This document shows positions 17,683 to 26,979 of a stretch of 64,000 bases of DNA, one piece after another. The position numbers and the translations under genes were made by a program. The DNA is from DATAVB01 sp040414495 (GTDB taxonomy: Bacteria; Actinomycetota; Actinomycetes; Mycobacteriales; QHCD01), in assembly GCA_040414495.1 (NCBI GenBank), contig JBEDUI010000177.1, positions 1-64,000 on the forward strand, written 5' to 3'. Under the pieces are notes generated by a model, which worked only from the letters and a program-made list of their open reading frames with translations, made no database searches and had not been told where the DNA came from. Position 1 is the stretch's first letter. Every line of letters starts with the position of its first letter.

Positions 17683-18141
17683 ATGTTCAATCACGAGCCG
17701 GAAGGCTATGAGTGCCCGTTCTGCCGCCTGCTCGACGGCGTAGATAATGCTCTCAATGCTCAACGAGACATCGTGTGCCGTACGGAAGGCGCCGCGGCGC
17801 TGATCTCTCCCCGATGGTGGCCCAATAACCATGGCCACGTGCTGGTCGTGCCGACAGCTCATTACGAGAATCTCTACGACCTGCCGGATGAGTACGGTCA
17901 TGCCGTCCACGACGTGGCGCGGCAAGTCGCCATCGCTATGCGTAAGGCCTATGGCTGCGATGGCACGTCAACCAGGCAGCACAACGAGCCCGGCGGTAAT
18001 CAGGACGCCTGGCATTACCACATGCACGTGTTCCCGCGATACAACGGCGACAACCTTTACGGCACTGCGCCCTATCCGCAGTTCGTGCCAGCCGAGCAAC
18101 GCTGGCCATACGCGGACAAGCTGCGCGGCTATCTGCTGTAG
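17683..18141 (+). CDS. HIT-family nucleotide hydrolase/transferase
   Basis: The 152-residue protein has the HIT triad in WHYHMHVFPRY and an N-terminal zinc-like pair CPFC. HIT proteins hydrolyse or transfer nucleotidyl groups from adenylated substrates. A second HIT gene lies convergent 22 bases downstream, so two paralogs face each other. Confidence 0.9.
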   Translation: MFNHEPEGYECPFCRLLDGVDNALNAQRDIVCRTEGAAALISPRWWPNNHGHVLVVPTAHYENLYDLPDEYGHAVHDVARQVAIAMRKAYGCDGTSTRQHNEPGGNQDAWHYHMHVFPRYNGDNLYGTAPYPQFVPAEQRWPYADKLRGYLL

Positions 18142-18162
18142 AACACGATGCGGCTCAGCCGT

Positions 18163-18597
18163 TTACTGGGTACCCAAGACTGCGGCCAATTGAGCGGCCT
18201 GCTTCTCCAAGACGTCGTCCGGCTCGGGCGTATCCGACCGCTTCGGATAGCCATCGCCTTCCCACCGGGGGACGACGTGAAAATGCAGATGTTTAACTGA
18301 TTGACCAGGACGGCCGTTGTTCTGCATCACGGTCGTGCCAGTCACATCGAATGCTTCCGTAATCGCCGCGGACACCCGGCCAACCATGTGAAGCACTGGC
18401 CCGTACTCATCTTTAGACAGCGAGTGCAGGTCGTGAATGTGGGCGTACGGAACGATCAGCGCATAGCCTGGCCCGGTCGGCTGGTATCGCCCCATGAAGA
18501 CAACGAACTGCCCGTCATCGAATGCACGCGGTTCGGTCGCCTTCCGATCCCGCAACGCATCGCAGAAATGGCAACCTGGCTCGTCGAAATCACGCAT
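18163..18597 (-). CDS. HIT-family protein (second copy)
   Basis: The 144-residue protein has the triad HLHFHVVPRW and an N-terminal CHFC. The ATG at 18597 follows an AGGAAG site. It differs from the gene at 17683 in sequence and in length of the loop before the triad, so it is an old paralog, not a fresh duplicate. Confidence 0.9.
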   Translation of the reverse strand: MRDFDEPGCHFCDALRDRKATEPRAFDDGQFVVFMGRYQPTGPGYALIVPYAHIHDLHSLSKDEYGPVLHMVGRVSAAITEAFDVTGTTVMQNNGRPGQSVKHLHFHVVPRWEGDGYPKRSDTPEPDDVLEKQAAQLAAVLGTQ

Positions 18598-18679
18598 GGA
18601 CGTCTTCCTATCACGAAGCCGGGTCTGGCTCGGCCAGATTGCCCTATCGCTCTGGCCAAACGCACTGGGCGATGCTGTC

Positions 18680-19384
18680 CTAGTCGCCTTGGTGGGTTGC
18701 GGATTTGGCCAGCAGGTGTGCCACCGATTCCGGCAGCTGATCCGGGACGTCGATAACGGCATCAGCGCCGCAGCTCTGCAGCTCGTGATGATCTCCAATG
18801 CCCCACGTAACTCCGATTGCGGGGACACCGCGCTCATGTGCGCCGATAACATCGAAGGACCGGTCGCCGACCATGACTGCATGGGCGGGATTACCGAGCG
18901 CGGCTAACGCGGACGCGATCGTCTCCGCCTTCGACTCGCCCTGCACGCCCAAACCCGGGCCACACACCACCGCGAAATGTCTCCTCAGCTCGACCGCCTC
19001 CAGGACAGATTCGGCGTACACCAGCGCTTTCGAGGTAGCGACCGCCAGCCGCCAATTGCGGCCCAAATCCGCAAGCACGGAGGCGATACCGGAGACGGCC
19101 ACCGTGTCGCGCGCCAAGGCAGTCGCATAATGCCGGCGGTACGCCGTGACGCAAGACGCCACCAGGCGGGAATCCGGCTCGCGACCGGTCAGCTCGGCAA
19201 AGGCCAACGCGAGTGGCGGACCGATGAAGCGTTCCAGCAAATCGCGCTCGTAGCTGGGAAAGTCGTGTTCAGCAAGCGCCGCGTTAATGCACGTAGTGAT
19301 CGCGAGGCGCGAGTCAACAAGCACACCGTCAAGATCAAACAGCACAGCAGCATCGGAAGTCTTCACCACCTCATCCTGCCCCAC
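18680..19384 (-). CDS. HAD-superfamily phosphatase (phosphoglycolate phosphatase-like)
   Basis: About 234 residues. Motif I is FDLDGVLVDS, motif II lies in VATSKAL, and motif IV is VMVGDRSFDVIGA; a four-helix cap follows motif I. Such enzymes dephosphorylate phosphoglycolate or other small metabolites. The start is a GTG at 19384, or a GTG at 19366 with GAGGT nearby. Confidence 0.88.
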   Translation of the reverse strand: MGQDEVVKTSDAAVLFDLDGVLVDSRLAITTCINAALAEHDFPSYERDLLERFIGPPLALAFAELTGREPDSRLVASCVTAYRRHYATALARDTVAVSGIASVLADLGRNWRLAVATSKALVYAESVLEAVELRRHFAVVCGPGLGVQGESKAETIASALAALGNPAHAVMVGDRSFDVIGAHERGVPAIGVTWGIGDHHELQSCGADAVIDVPDQLPESVAHLLAKSATHQGD

Positions 19385-19497
19385 TTTAATGCCGTCCGGC
19401 GGGACGGGCCGACCGGCTTTTCCCGGTGCGAATCGACGGGTGTTCGGCCGCCGCGAGCTTCTGCCATTGCTGATGCATTGGTGAAAGGATGAGCAGT

Positions 19498-20691
19498 ATG
19501 TCGACTGCCGGGGATCAGCAAACCGCCGCAGCTCTTGCCGACTCGCTCGTGTCCGCCGGCAAGGTGCGCATCCCCGCGCTTCATGATGCGTTCGCCGCCG
19601 TGCCGCGGCATGAATTCTTGCGGCGATTCTTCAAGCAGGCTGCCGAGCGAAGTCAATACGAGGCCGTTGCCGATACCGATCCCGGCTGGCTCGACATGAC
19701 GTACGCCGACCAGGTGTGGGCTACGCAGCTCGATGGCGACGACACCAAGTGGGAAGAGGCGCGCCGCGACGGTCCGATCGCTGGCACGCCGACCTGCTCG
19801 AACACGCAGCCAAGCCTGACGGCGGTCATGCTCGAAGCGCTCGATATCGGCGAAAAGCAGCAGGTACTGGAGATCGGCACCGGGACCGGTTATCACGCTG
19901 CGTTGCTATGCGAGATGGTCGGTGCCGACCGCGTCGGCAGTGTCGACGTTGACCCGAGTCTGGTTGCGCAGGCGATCGCCAATCTGCAGCGTGTCGGATA
20001 TACCCCGGCAGTGATGGCGGGCGACGGAGCGGACGGCTGGCCTGACCGCGGGCCGTACGACCGGGTAATTGCCACCTGCTCGTTCAGCGCGATCCCGCCG
20101 GCCTGGCTCCAGCAGGTCAGGTCGGGCGGGCGCATCGTTGCGAACCTCTATCGCGGCATTATTGGTAGCAGTCTTATCGGTCTCGACGTTGACGCCGACG
20201 GCAGCGCATCGGGACGACTGCTCGCCGAGACTGGCGGCTACATGCCACGGCGAACCGATCAGATGACCGACGGCTGGGATCGGGTGCGTCGCGTCAGTGA
20301 CGATCCGGACGGCGAGCGCTCAACCTCTACCTTGCCCGAACAGCCCGACCCAGCGGGCGAACAGCCATGGCTTGTGCTTTCTGATCTGCTTATGCCCGGG
20401 GTGATTTTGGGCGAGCTGTTCCGTGACGAGGGCGTTGTTCAATGGCTGACCGACCCGACCGGTTCGTGGGCCTACCACGAGGTGAGCTCCGGTCTCGTGC
20501 AGCAGGGAGGCCGCAGACGGCTCTGGAGCGACCTCGAAGCCGTATACGCGTGGTGGATCGGCGCCGGCAAGCCGGATCACACCCGCTTCGGCATGACCGT
20601 GCGCGAAAACGCCGAGTCGGTGTGGCTCGACAGCCCTGAAACGGTCGTCCCCGCTCCGCGCTATTCGGGGCGTAAGTCTGGCTCGCCGTAG
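19498..20691 (+). CDS. PIMT-like methyltransferase of the peptide-maturase type
   Basis: About 397 residues. A helical N-terminus (LADSLVSAGKVRIPALHDAFAAVPRHEFL) precedes SNTQPSL and the SAM motif VLEIGTGTGYHAAL, then VDVDPSLV and a GDGADG loop. It resembles L-isoaspartyl methyltransferases, especially those tied to ATP-grasp peptide maturation, in which STQP replaces the usual ISAPH. No ATP-grasp ligase or precursor peptide is adjacent. The ATG at 19498 has AAGGA at the right distance. Confidence 0.75.
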   Translation: MSTAGDQQTAAALADSLVSAGKVRIPALHDAFAAVPRHEFLRRFFKQAAERSQYEAVADTDPGWLDMTYADQVWATQLDGDDTKWEEARRDGPIAGTPTCSNTQPSLTAVMLEALDIGEKQQVLEIGTGTGYHAALLCEMVGADRVGSVDVDPSLVAQAIANLQRVGYTPAVMAGDGADGWPDRGPYDRVIATCSFSAIPPAWLQQVRSGGRIVANLYRGIIGSSLIGLDVDADGSASGRLLAETGGYMPRRTDQMTDGWDRVRRVSDDPDGERSTSTLPEQPDPAGEQPWLVLSDLLMPGVILGELFRDEGVVQWLTDPTGSWAYHEVSSGLVQQGGRRRLWSDLEAVYAWWIGAGKPDHTRFGMTVRENAESVWLDSPETVVPAPRYSGRKSGSP

Positions 20692-20932
20692 AACGGCACT
20701 CCGTCCGGGATGCGGGTCAAGCAATGCGGCTCCGCCTAGCCGGCTGGTCCTAGCAAGCGCGATACCGAGCGCTCATTGCTCGCATTTCCCTTCGGTCACG
20801 CTCGTCTCGCCAATGGCAACTCGGATCGCTTATGTGGCGCGGATTGTGATGCGTTGGTGACCGGAAGTAATTCTTTTGTTGGGGTCGTTCTGGGGCCTGG
20901 TTTTGTCGGTGGGTGGTTCTAGAGTTTTGGGT

Positions 20933-22267
20933 ATGAGCAGCACGACGATTGTGGGCCGGCATCCGGTGGCGGATGGGCTGGCATCAATGCGTGCTGCCGC
21001 CGATCAGTTTGAAAAGGCGGAACGTTGGCGGCTCTCGGGGCCGGAGTTGGCCGATTCGCTGGAAGCCTATGAGGTTGAGATGCGGCGTCTGGAGTTTGGC
21101 CGGTTGCAGTTGCTGGCCGACTTTCACGCCCAAGATATAGCAGGGCAGGAAGCAGGCTTATCCACCGAAGCATTTTTGCAGGCCCGGCTGCGGCTCTCGC
21201 CGGCTGAGGCAAAGGCACGAGTGCGCTCAGCCCACGAACTAGTGGAGTCGGTCAGCATCTCCGGTGAGATGGTGGAGCCGGAATTGCCGGCCACCGCCGC
21301 TGCCGCCGCCGAAGGCGCCCTCTCGACAGAGCATGTAGGTGTGATCGGCCAAGCGATCAAGAGACTCCCGCCAGCGGTCGGTGCACGGGAGCGATCCGAG
21401 GCGGAACAATTTCTGGCCGCACAATCCCGGACCATGGACCCGAGGCGTATTCGCGTATTAGCCAAACGGTTGCATGCCGTGCTCGATCCCGACGGTAGCC
21501 TCGATGAAGACAAGCCAGACCGCCGCGAATTAGTGTTCCGCCGCGACGTTGGTGGCATGGATTATGTACGGGGACGGCTCGATGCCGAAGCCTCCGCCAC
21601 CGTCCAAGCCGCACTCAGCGCATTCGCGCAACCCCAGCCCGCGCAGGACGGTGTGCCGGATTTTCGGTCGAGGAGTCGTCGCATGGCCGACGCCCTCGTC
21701 GAAATGTGCGATCGGACATTGGCCGACGGCGGCCTACCTGCGGTCGGCGGTGAAAAGCCACAGGTCACGGTGACGATCGCGCTGGATGACCTACGCGGCA
21801 AGCACTCTGACAAGACGGTACGGCGTCCCGGCACCGGAACCCTCAACACCGGCGCGGCCATCACCGCCGAAGCCGCCCGACGCATCGCCTGCGACTCCGC
21901 AGTAATCCCGATCCTGCTCGGATCTCAAAGTGAGCCGCTAGATATCGGTCGCGCCACCCGAACAATTCCGACGGGAATTCGTCGCGCGGTCGTTGCCCGC
22001 GATATTGGCTGCGTACACCCCGGCTGCACAGCACTGGCCGCCTGGTGCCAGACACATCACGTGCAGCATTGGGCTGATGGCGGATCAACCTCACTGCAGA
22101 ATTTAGTCCTGCTCTGCCACCACCACCATTGGATCGTGCACCACGAAGGCTGGCACATCACCTTCCTCAAAGGCATCCCGCACCTCATCCCACCACCCAT
22201 CGTCGACCCGCAGCAACAACCAACGCGCAACACCATGCACCACCAACCCGGCCTCCCCAGCGGATAA
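20933..22267 (+). CDS. DUF222/HNH endonuclease-like protein (13E12 repeat family)
   Basis: About 444 residues: a DUF222 helical region (residues ~20-330) followed by an HNH nuclease domain (CVHPGCTALAAWCQTHHVQHWADGGSTSLQNLVLLCHHHH). The zinc-binding Cys and the catalytic His are present. The family is found in many copies in actinomycete genomes; its role is unproven and may involve mobile-element-like behaviour. No terminal repeats are seen around it. The start (MSSTTIV) has a weak ribosome site. Confidence 0.88.
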   Translation: MSSTTIVGRHPVADGLASMRAAADQFEKAERWRLSGPELADSLEAYEVEMRRLEFGRLQLLADFHAQDIAGQEAGLSTEAFLQARLRLSPAEAKARVRSAHELVESVSISGEMVEPELPATAAAAAEGALSTEHVGVIGQAIKRLPPAVGARERSEAEQFLAAQSRTMDPRRIRVLAKRLHAVLDPDGSLDEDKPDRRELVFRRDVGGMDYVRGRLDAEASATVQAALSAFAQPQPAQDGVPDFRSRSRRMADALVEMCDRTLADGGLPAVGGEKPQVTVTIALDDLRGKHSDKTVRRPGTGTLNTGAAITAEAARRIACDSAVIPILLGSQSEPLDIGRATRTIPTGIRRAVVARDIGCVHPGCTALAAWCQTHHVQHWADGGSTSLQNLVLLCHHHHWIVHHEGWHITFLKGIPHLIPPPIVDPQQQPTRNTMHHQPGLPSG

Positions 22268-22407
22268 GCCCGTATCGAAGAGGTGGTGGCCGGCTCGAAT
22301 TTTGGCTCCGAGCCGGCGCGCAAAGTGCCGCACAGCCTAGGCAATTCTCACCCACAGGTATTGCCAATTCCTGGTGTCCCGGGTCGATGAGGTGTCATGC
22401 TCTTGTC

Positions 22408-22992
22408 ATGATCGACGAATTCGCTAAGGAATATTTACACGACGCCCTGAAGTGGGCTCGTGAGTCTCTGCTGGGAAAGACGGTCGGCCTGTCCGAGTAC
22501 GACGTACGTCGCCCGCTCAGCAGGACCGGGACAAATCTGCTCGGTCTCGTAAAGCACCTGACGTTGTCGGAAGCTCGCTACTTCGGACCAATCTTCGATC
22601 GCCCCTACGTCAAACCGATCCCGAGTATCGATGACCCAGGCTTCCAGAATCGTGACTATCTCTGGGTTACTGAAGACGAATCACGCGCCGACATCATCGA
22701 CAATTACCAGCAGGCGTGCGAGCACGCCGACAAGACCATCGAGACGCTGCCAATCGACGCACCGGGCTACGTGCCGTGGTGGCCCCGACCAAACGTGAAA
22801 CTATTCAACATCATGGTTCACGTACTGACCGAGACCAATCGTCATATCGGCCACGCCGACATTTTGCGCGAGCAGCTTGACGGAGCGCTTGGGTCGGATC
22901 CCACGCCATCGTCCACTGAGGACGATGCCGCCTGGGCGCGGCACCGGGCCAAAATCGAGAAGGCCGCCCAAGCCGTTCGTGGCCGCGACTGA
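22408..22992 (+). CDS. DinB-family (DUF664) protein
   Basis: About 194 residues of helical protein. The late HVLTETNRHIGHADILREQLDG is the metal-binding signature of the DUF664/DinB family of actinomycetes, probably binding a divalent metal and acting as a thiol-S-transferase-like enzyme. The exact partner is unknown. It converges on a GNAT gene. Confidence 0.82.
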   Translation: MIDEFAKEYLHDALKWARESLLGKTVGLSEYDVRRPLSRTGTNLLGLVKHLTLSEARYFGPIFDRPYVKPIPSIDDPGFQNRDYLWVTEDESRADIIDNYQQACEHADKTIETLPIDAPGYVPWWPRPNVKLFNIMVHVLTETNRHIGHADILREQLDGALGSDPTPSSTEDDAAWARHRAKIEKAAQAVRGRD

Positions 22993-23031
22993 CACGCGCG
23001 TGAATAATCCGCCGCAGGGCAACAGCCCGCG

Positions 23032-23994
23032 CTAGTCCTTGGGCATGAAATGCTCGTAGCTCAGCTGCGGGTTGGCCCAGGCAACCTGCGGGTCGATACG
23101 GCGGACCAGCTTGCAGTGCACCGGATTGAACCCGTGCCGGCGCCAGAACCGATCGCTGATGGGGTTCGCTGAGGTCCACTCGACACCGCAGGCCTCGTAG
23201 CAGCGGTGCGCCGCCCAGTCCACCACGTCGGCGAGCAGCGCGCTGCCGACGCCCCGCAGCCGCGCGGACGGCGTGACGCCGGCGAGGCCGATCGTCGCGG
23301 TGTTCCGGTAGCGGCTATCCGGTCCCACGTGCATCAACCCGATACGTCGATCGTCGTGCTCGGCGACCAGCAGCAGTTGCCGGTCGTCCTCAAGCGCCGA
23401 CAGGTAGCCGTCGCGGATCGACGCGAAGTCACCAAACGCCGGCCGCAGCATCGGTGGCTCGGCATGAAATAGCGTCACTTCGCCGGCCAGTTCGGTCAGC
23501 TGGCCAATGTCGTCGAATCGGGCGGGCCGTACAGTCACACCTTGCGGCACATTGGTAAGGCGGGTCAGCGGGCGCCGGCCCCTGATCTGGTCGACCCCGA
23601 ATCCGAGCTCGAAGAAATGCTGCAGGATATCGGCGTGCGCCGTGGAGACCGTGATCATGTGCTCGAAGGCTCCGACTGCGACGAGCTGACCGGCCAAAGC
23701 TCCGTACAAACTGCGGTAGATATCCCGCCGATCTTCGGGTGTGGCGCAGTGTTGTGCCAGGCGTACCTTCGCCAAGGGCTGGCCCAGTGTCGCGGGTGGT
23801 GTGGCGGCAAGGAAGCCTACGAGATCGCCGTCGCGCACAGCTGCAACCGATATGCACGAGCCGCGCCAGGATTCGATGAGGCGCCGAGCCGTCGGAAACT
23901 CGCTGAATACGGCGATATCCGGGTACTGGCTGGCAAGCAGCTCAGCCGCCGGCTGCACATGCGATTCCTGAAACGCACAGACCCGCAGTTTCAC
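23032..23994 (-). CDS. GNAT-family acetyltransferase
   Basis: About 320 residues with two GNAT-like halves; the C-terminal one carries LAGVTPSARLRGVGSALLADVVDWA (RGxGxA motif). The GTG at 23994 with AGGGG upstream is the best start; the frame is open to 24030. It closes a run of five minus-strand genes that starts at mraY. Substrate unknown. Confidence 0.83.
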   Translation of the reverse strand: MKLRVCAFQESHVQPAAELLASQYPDIAVFSEFPTARRLIESWRGSCISVAAVRDGDLVGFLAATPPATLGQPLAKVRLAQHCATPEDRRDIYRSLYGALAGQLVAVGAFEHMITVSTAHADILQHFFELGFGVDQIRGRRPLTRLTNVPQGVTVRPARFDDIGQLTELAGEVTLFHAEPPMLRPAFGDFASIRDGYLSALEDDRQLLLVAEHDDRRIGLMHVGPDSRYRNTATIGLAGVTPSARLRGVGSALLADVVDWAAHRCYEACGVEWTSANPISDRFWRRHGFNPVHCKLVRRIDPQVAWANPQLSYEHFMPKD

Positions 23995-24039
23995 AAACGC
24001 CCCTCTCGTCCACGACTCAGCACAGTTCACCTATCGTCG

Positions 24040-24495
24040 TCAGAGCGGATAGCCGTCCTCCAGATACGCGGGAATTCCCGACTCTCGCGCGCTCAGCGCC
24101 GCTCGCAGCCTTCGGGCCAGATTGCCTGGCAAGGTGCTTGGGAACTCGTCAGGCGCCGCGAATCGAAACGCCTGAATTTCTGACTCCTGCAGGCGAATCG
24201 TCGCGACTTGCTCCGCGGTCAGAACGCCGCCATCGAGCATCGTCATCAGCCCATCGATGGGCAGCGTCTCGGACGAAGGCTCCCAGTCGATGACGAGCAA
24301 TCGACCCATCGTAATCCGCAGACCGAGCTCTTCCTTAACCTCTCGCTCGGCACCCACTCGCGGAGCCTCGCCAGAGTTGAGACAGCCGCCGGGAATGTTC
24401 CACGCGTCGTCCCACGAATTTTGCACAATCAGAGGCCGACCGGCCTCGTCAAGCAGGAGAGCATCAGCCGCTTCCCGCTTCCCGCTTCCGCGCAA
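24040..24495 (-). CDS. NUDIX hydrolase with frameshifted 5' end
   Basis: The reading frame of 151 residues has a complete Nudix box (GGCLNSGEAPRVGAEREVKEELGL) but starts at a TTG directly after a stop. From an ATG at 24526, another frame reads MGAESQWWEVIARKREA then GSG-stop; removing one copy of a 7-bp repeat (24469-24489) joins it into …KREAADALLLDEAGR…, the remaining NUDIX. So the intact ancestor probably had two repeat copies and about 159 residues. The gene may be off, or switched by slippage. Confidence 0.75.
   Translation of the reverse strand: MRGSGKREAADALLLDEAGRPLIVQNSWDDAWNIPGGCLNSGEAPRVGAEREVKEELGLRITMGRLLVIDWEPSSETLPIDGLMTMLDGGVLTAEQVATIRLQESEIQAFRFAAPDEFPSTLPGNLARRLRAALSARESGIPAYLEDGYPL
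24469..24489. repeat. Three-copy 7-bp repeat at the 5' end of the NUDIX gene
   Basis: CGCTTCC occurs three times in tandem (24469-24475, 24476-24482, 24483-24489) on the plus strand, or GGAAGCG on the coding strand. Seven is not a multiple of three, so each gain or loss shifts the frame. Two copies would connect the upstream ATG to the NUDIX domain. Confidence 0.85.
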
Positions 24496-24586
24496 TCACT
24501 TCCCACCACTGCGACTCTGCGCCCATATGAGGAGACTAGCCGGTCGGGAACTCCCGACGCTGGCCCCAAGCAGAAGGGTCGCTTGG

Positions 24587-25018
24587 CTATCCGTGCCCGT
24601 TTGGCGGAGTCTCGCCGAGGTCAACCTTGAGCACCGACGCCGCGTCCGAGCCGCGCCACGAATCGCGCGGCGGTGCCGGGATCCATTCCAGACCAACCAG
24701 CCGGGGGCAATCACACTCGATATCGGGGTCGACGCCCAAAACTGGTTCACCAGGCTCAACCGACACCTCGAATATCGCGGTGCTGCCACCTCGGTGATTA
24801 ATTCTGGACACAAAAGCGGCGGCAGAAACAACCAAGCCGGTTTCCTCCAGCACCTCCCGGGCCACCGCTTCCTCAAGCGTTTCGCCGGGCTCAACACCCC
24901 CACCCGGTGGTGTCAGATACAGAGGGCCATCGTGGCGGCCCGACGGTCCCCGGGAACGTTGGCGAGCTACCAGGAGCTGGCCGTCCCGCTGAATTAACGC
25001 TGCCACACGCGGTCGCAT
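24587..25018 (-). CDS. NUDIX hydrolase
   Basis: About 143 residues starting MRPRVAALIQRDGQLLVARQ, with a full Nudix box PGGGVEPGETLEEAVAREVLEETGL. The ATG at 25018 has GGAG about ten bases upstream; an alternative ATG at 25063 would overlap the nucleotidyltransferase gene by 11 bases. It belongs to a minus-strand operon with the nucleotidyltransferase and mraY. Confidence 0.88.
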   Translation of the reverse strand: MRPRVAALIQRDGQLLVARQRSRGPSGRHDGPLYLTPPGGGVEPGETLEEAVAREVLEETGLVVSAAAFVSRINHRGGSTAIFEVSVEPGEPVLGVDPDIECDCPRLVGLEWIPAPPRDSWRGSDAASVLKVDLGETPPNGHG

Positions 25019-25052
25019 CGAAGTGATCACTCCAGTATCCGCGCCGCGCAAC

Positions 25053-25886
25053 TCAACCTTCATCGATGGCGAGGTCCTGTCGACGGAGGTAGTCGAGTAC
25101 GGCGGCGGCCAGATCCGTCGGCCACGGTGCACCGTTGTCGGCCGCGATGGCCGGCGCATGCCGCAGGAACAGCGAAAGCGCCGCCTGTCGTGCCCCGAAT
25201 ACGGATTCGGCGGTGGGTTGAGGAACAGGTAACGACTCCAGGAGCCGACGCTGTTCGGCGCTGAGCTTGTAGCTCCACTGTTTAGGCCCGGTCGGAGGCT
25301 GCGGTTTGTTGGCCTCAACGAACAGTTGATACAGGGTCAGGTGCACCTGTTGAACGGCAACAACTCCCAACAGCCAGTCCTTGCGCACCACGACTGTCGG
25401 GAAGTTCGCGGCCTGACGCAGGATTTCCTCGATCAAGCTACGGATCACGGCGGGATCGGGCGCCGGGTCCTGGGGCTCCGGAATGCGCTCGCTCAAATTG
25501 TCCTTGTCAAAAACCATAATGCGCCGCGTCAGGTGCGATGTCGCGGTCTGCGACACCTTTTCACAGATCACGTCGAACCGTTCGCAGGTCGGGGTCAGCG
25601 CATAGAAACTCCCCGGCCCGCCGGGGATCGGCACCGCGCTGACGGTCGGCGTGATCTCGGCCAACCACTCACGCCACCCGGCCGCGAACACATCGAAATC
25701 CTCGTCAGTCACCGCGATATCGATATCCAGATCACTGCCGGCATCCGCCCCGCCGCGCGCCAACGCACCGTGCAGCCACATCCCCCGCACCCGCGGATCG
25801 GCCTCGAAAAGCGCCGCCGCCCGTTCGAACAACGGCCCATATCCGGTGGGAAGAACGACCAGCTCACACGGTCGATGAATAGTCAC
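25053..25886 (-). CDS. Nucleotidyltransferase (antibiotic-type, ANT/MNT fold)
   Basis: The 277-residue protein has the nucleotidyltransferase-fold signature LHGALARGGADAGSDLDIDI (residues ~38-57), with GSxxxG relaxed to GAxxxG and the Asp pair SDLD/DI for metal. The C-terminal half is helical, as in kanamycin-type ANT enzymes. A GTG start follows AGGAGGT. It starts 10 bases after mraY, so both are one transcript. It may adenylate a small molecule; resistance is possible but unproven. Confidence 0.78.
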   Translation of the reverse strand: MTIHRPCELVVLPTGYGPLFERAAALFEADPRVRGMWLHGALARGGADAGSDLDIDIAVTDEDFDVFAAGWREWLAEITPTVSAVPIPGGPGSFYALTPTCERFDVICEKVSQTATSHLTRRIMVFDKDNLSERIPEPQDPAPDPAVIRSLIEEILRQAANFPTVVVRKDWLLGVVAVQQVHLTLYQLFVEANKPQPPTGPKQWSYKLSAEQRRLLESLPVPQPTAESVFGARQAALSLFLRHAPAIAADNGAPWPTDLAAAVLDYLRRQDLAIDEG

Positions 25887-25896
25887 GGCGTACCTC

Positions 25897-26979
25897 CTAA
25901 GTGAGACCGTGCGAGATGAACTCGCCGTAAAAGACGCCGAGCCCTATCGCCACGGCGATGCCGCTGATGATCCAGAACCGTACGATGACCGTTGCCTCGT
26001 CCCATCCAGCGATCTCGAAATGGTGATGGAACGGCGCCATTTTGAAGACCCGTATCCGCCTGGTACGGAAGAAAAACACCTGGATGACCACCGATGCCAG
26101 CTCGGCGACCGGCAAGGCGGCCAGAACCAGTAACAGCAACTCCGTATGGGACATGATCGCCAGCCCGGCCATGAGCGCGCCCAGCGGCATGGAACCGACG
26201 TCGCCCATGAAGATCCGCGCCGGCCGGGCATTCCACCACAGGAATCCAAAGCAACCACCCAGCCCGGCCGCGGCGAGCAGCGCCAGGTCGAGCGGATCAC
26301 GCGCCTGGTAGCAACCGGCGGCCACACCGGGCATGCCACACGCGTTGCGGAACTCGTAGAAATTGATGATTACGTACGCACCGAGCACCATCGCCGAACT
26401 GCCCGCGCATAATCCGTCGGCGCCGTCGGTGAAGTTCACCGCGTTGGAAAACGCGCCGACGAGAATGAATACGAGCACAATGAAACCGACGGAGCCAAGA
26501 CTGAACGGCAGGAGGTCGCGAACGAACGACAGGTGCGTGGTCGCCGGCGTCTGACCGGTACGGTTGTGAAATCGCAGCGCGAGTACGCCGAAAACGATCG
26601 CCACGATCAACTGGCCGATAAGCTTCTGGGTTTTGTTCAGGCCGAGATTGCGCTTCATGTAGAGCTTGGTGAAATCGTCCAGGAAGCCGAGTATGCCCAT
26701 ACCGAGCACCAAGTAGAGAGCCAGCAGTCCGGATGCGGTCGGGCCGTGCCCCGGTTGGTTGATCGTGAACAGATGCGCCCCGGCGTACCCGATGACCGTA
26801 GCGATGATGATCACGGCGCCACCCATCGTCGGCGTGCCGCGCTTCGCCTGGTGTGAGGCCGGTCCGACGTCACGGATCTCCTGACCGATGCCGCGCTGCC
26901 GGAAATATCGAATCGCGATCGGCGTACACAGAATCGAGACCGCCAGCGCAATCACGGCAGCGAGGAGTACGGACTTCAC
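25897..26979 (-). CDS. mraY: Phospho-MurNAc-pentapeptide transferase (MraY)
   Basis: About 360 residues, ten TM segments, with the MraY motifs DDFTK, NFTDGADGL, FMGDVGSMPLGA and PFHHHFEIAGWDE; all catalytic residues are present. It makes lipid I from UDP-MurNAc-pentapeptide and undecaprenyl phosphate. A GTG start at 26979 with GGGAGA upstream gives the family length. No dcw genes lie near; instead it leads an operon with a nucleotidyltransferase and NUDIX. Whether it is the only mraY or a second copy cannot be told here. Confidence 0.93.
   Translation of the reverse strand: MKSVLLAAVIALAVSILCTPIAIRYFRQRGIGQEIRDVGPASHQAKRGTPTMGGAVIIIATVIGYAGAHLFTINQPGHGPTASGLLALYLVLGMGILGFLDDFTKLYMKRNLGLNKTQKLIGQLIVAIVFGVLALRFHNRTGQTPATTHLSFVRDLLPFSLGSVGFIVLVFILVGAFSNAVNFTDGADGLCAGSSAMVLGAYVIINFYEFRNACGMPGVAAGCYQARDPLDLALLAAAGLGGCFGFLWWNARPARIFMGDVGSMPLGALMAGLAIMSHTELLLLVLAALPVAELASVVIQVFFFRTRRIRVFKMAPFHHHFEIAGWDEATVIVRFWIISGIAVAIGLGVFYGEFISHGLT

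Noticed and set aside
20933..22267. DUF222/HNH gene as an insertion sequence or group II intron
   Set aside because: No terminal inverted repeats, target duplication or reverse transcriptase are visible.
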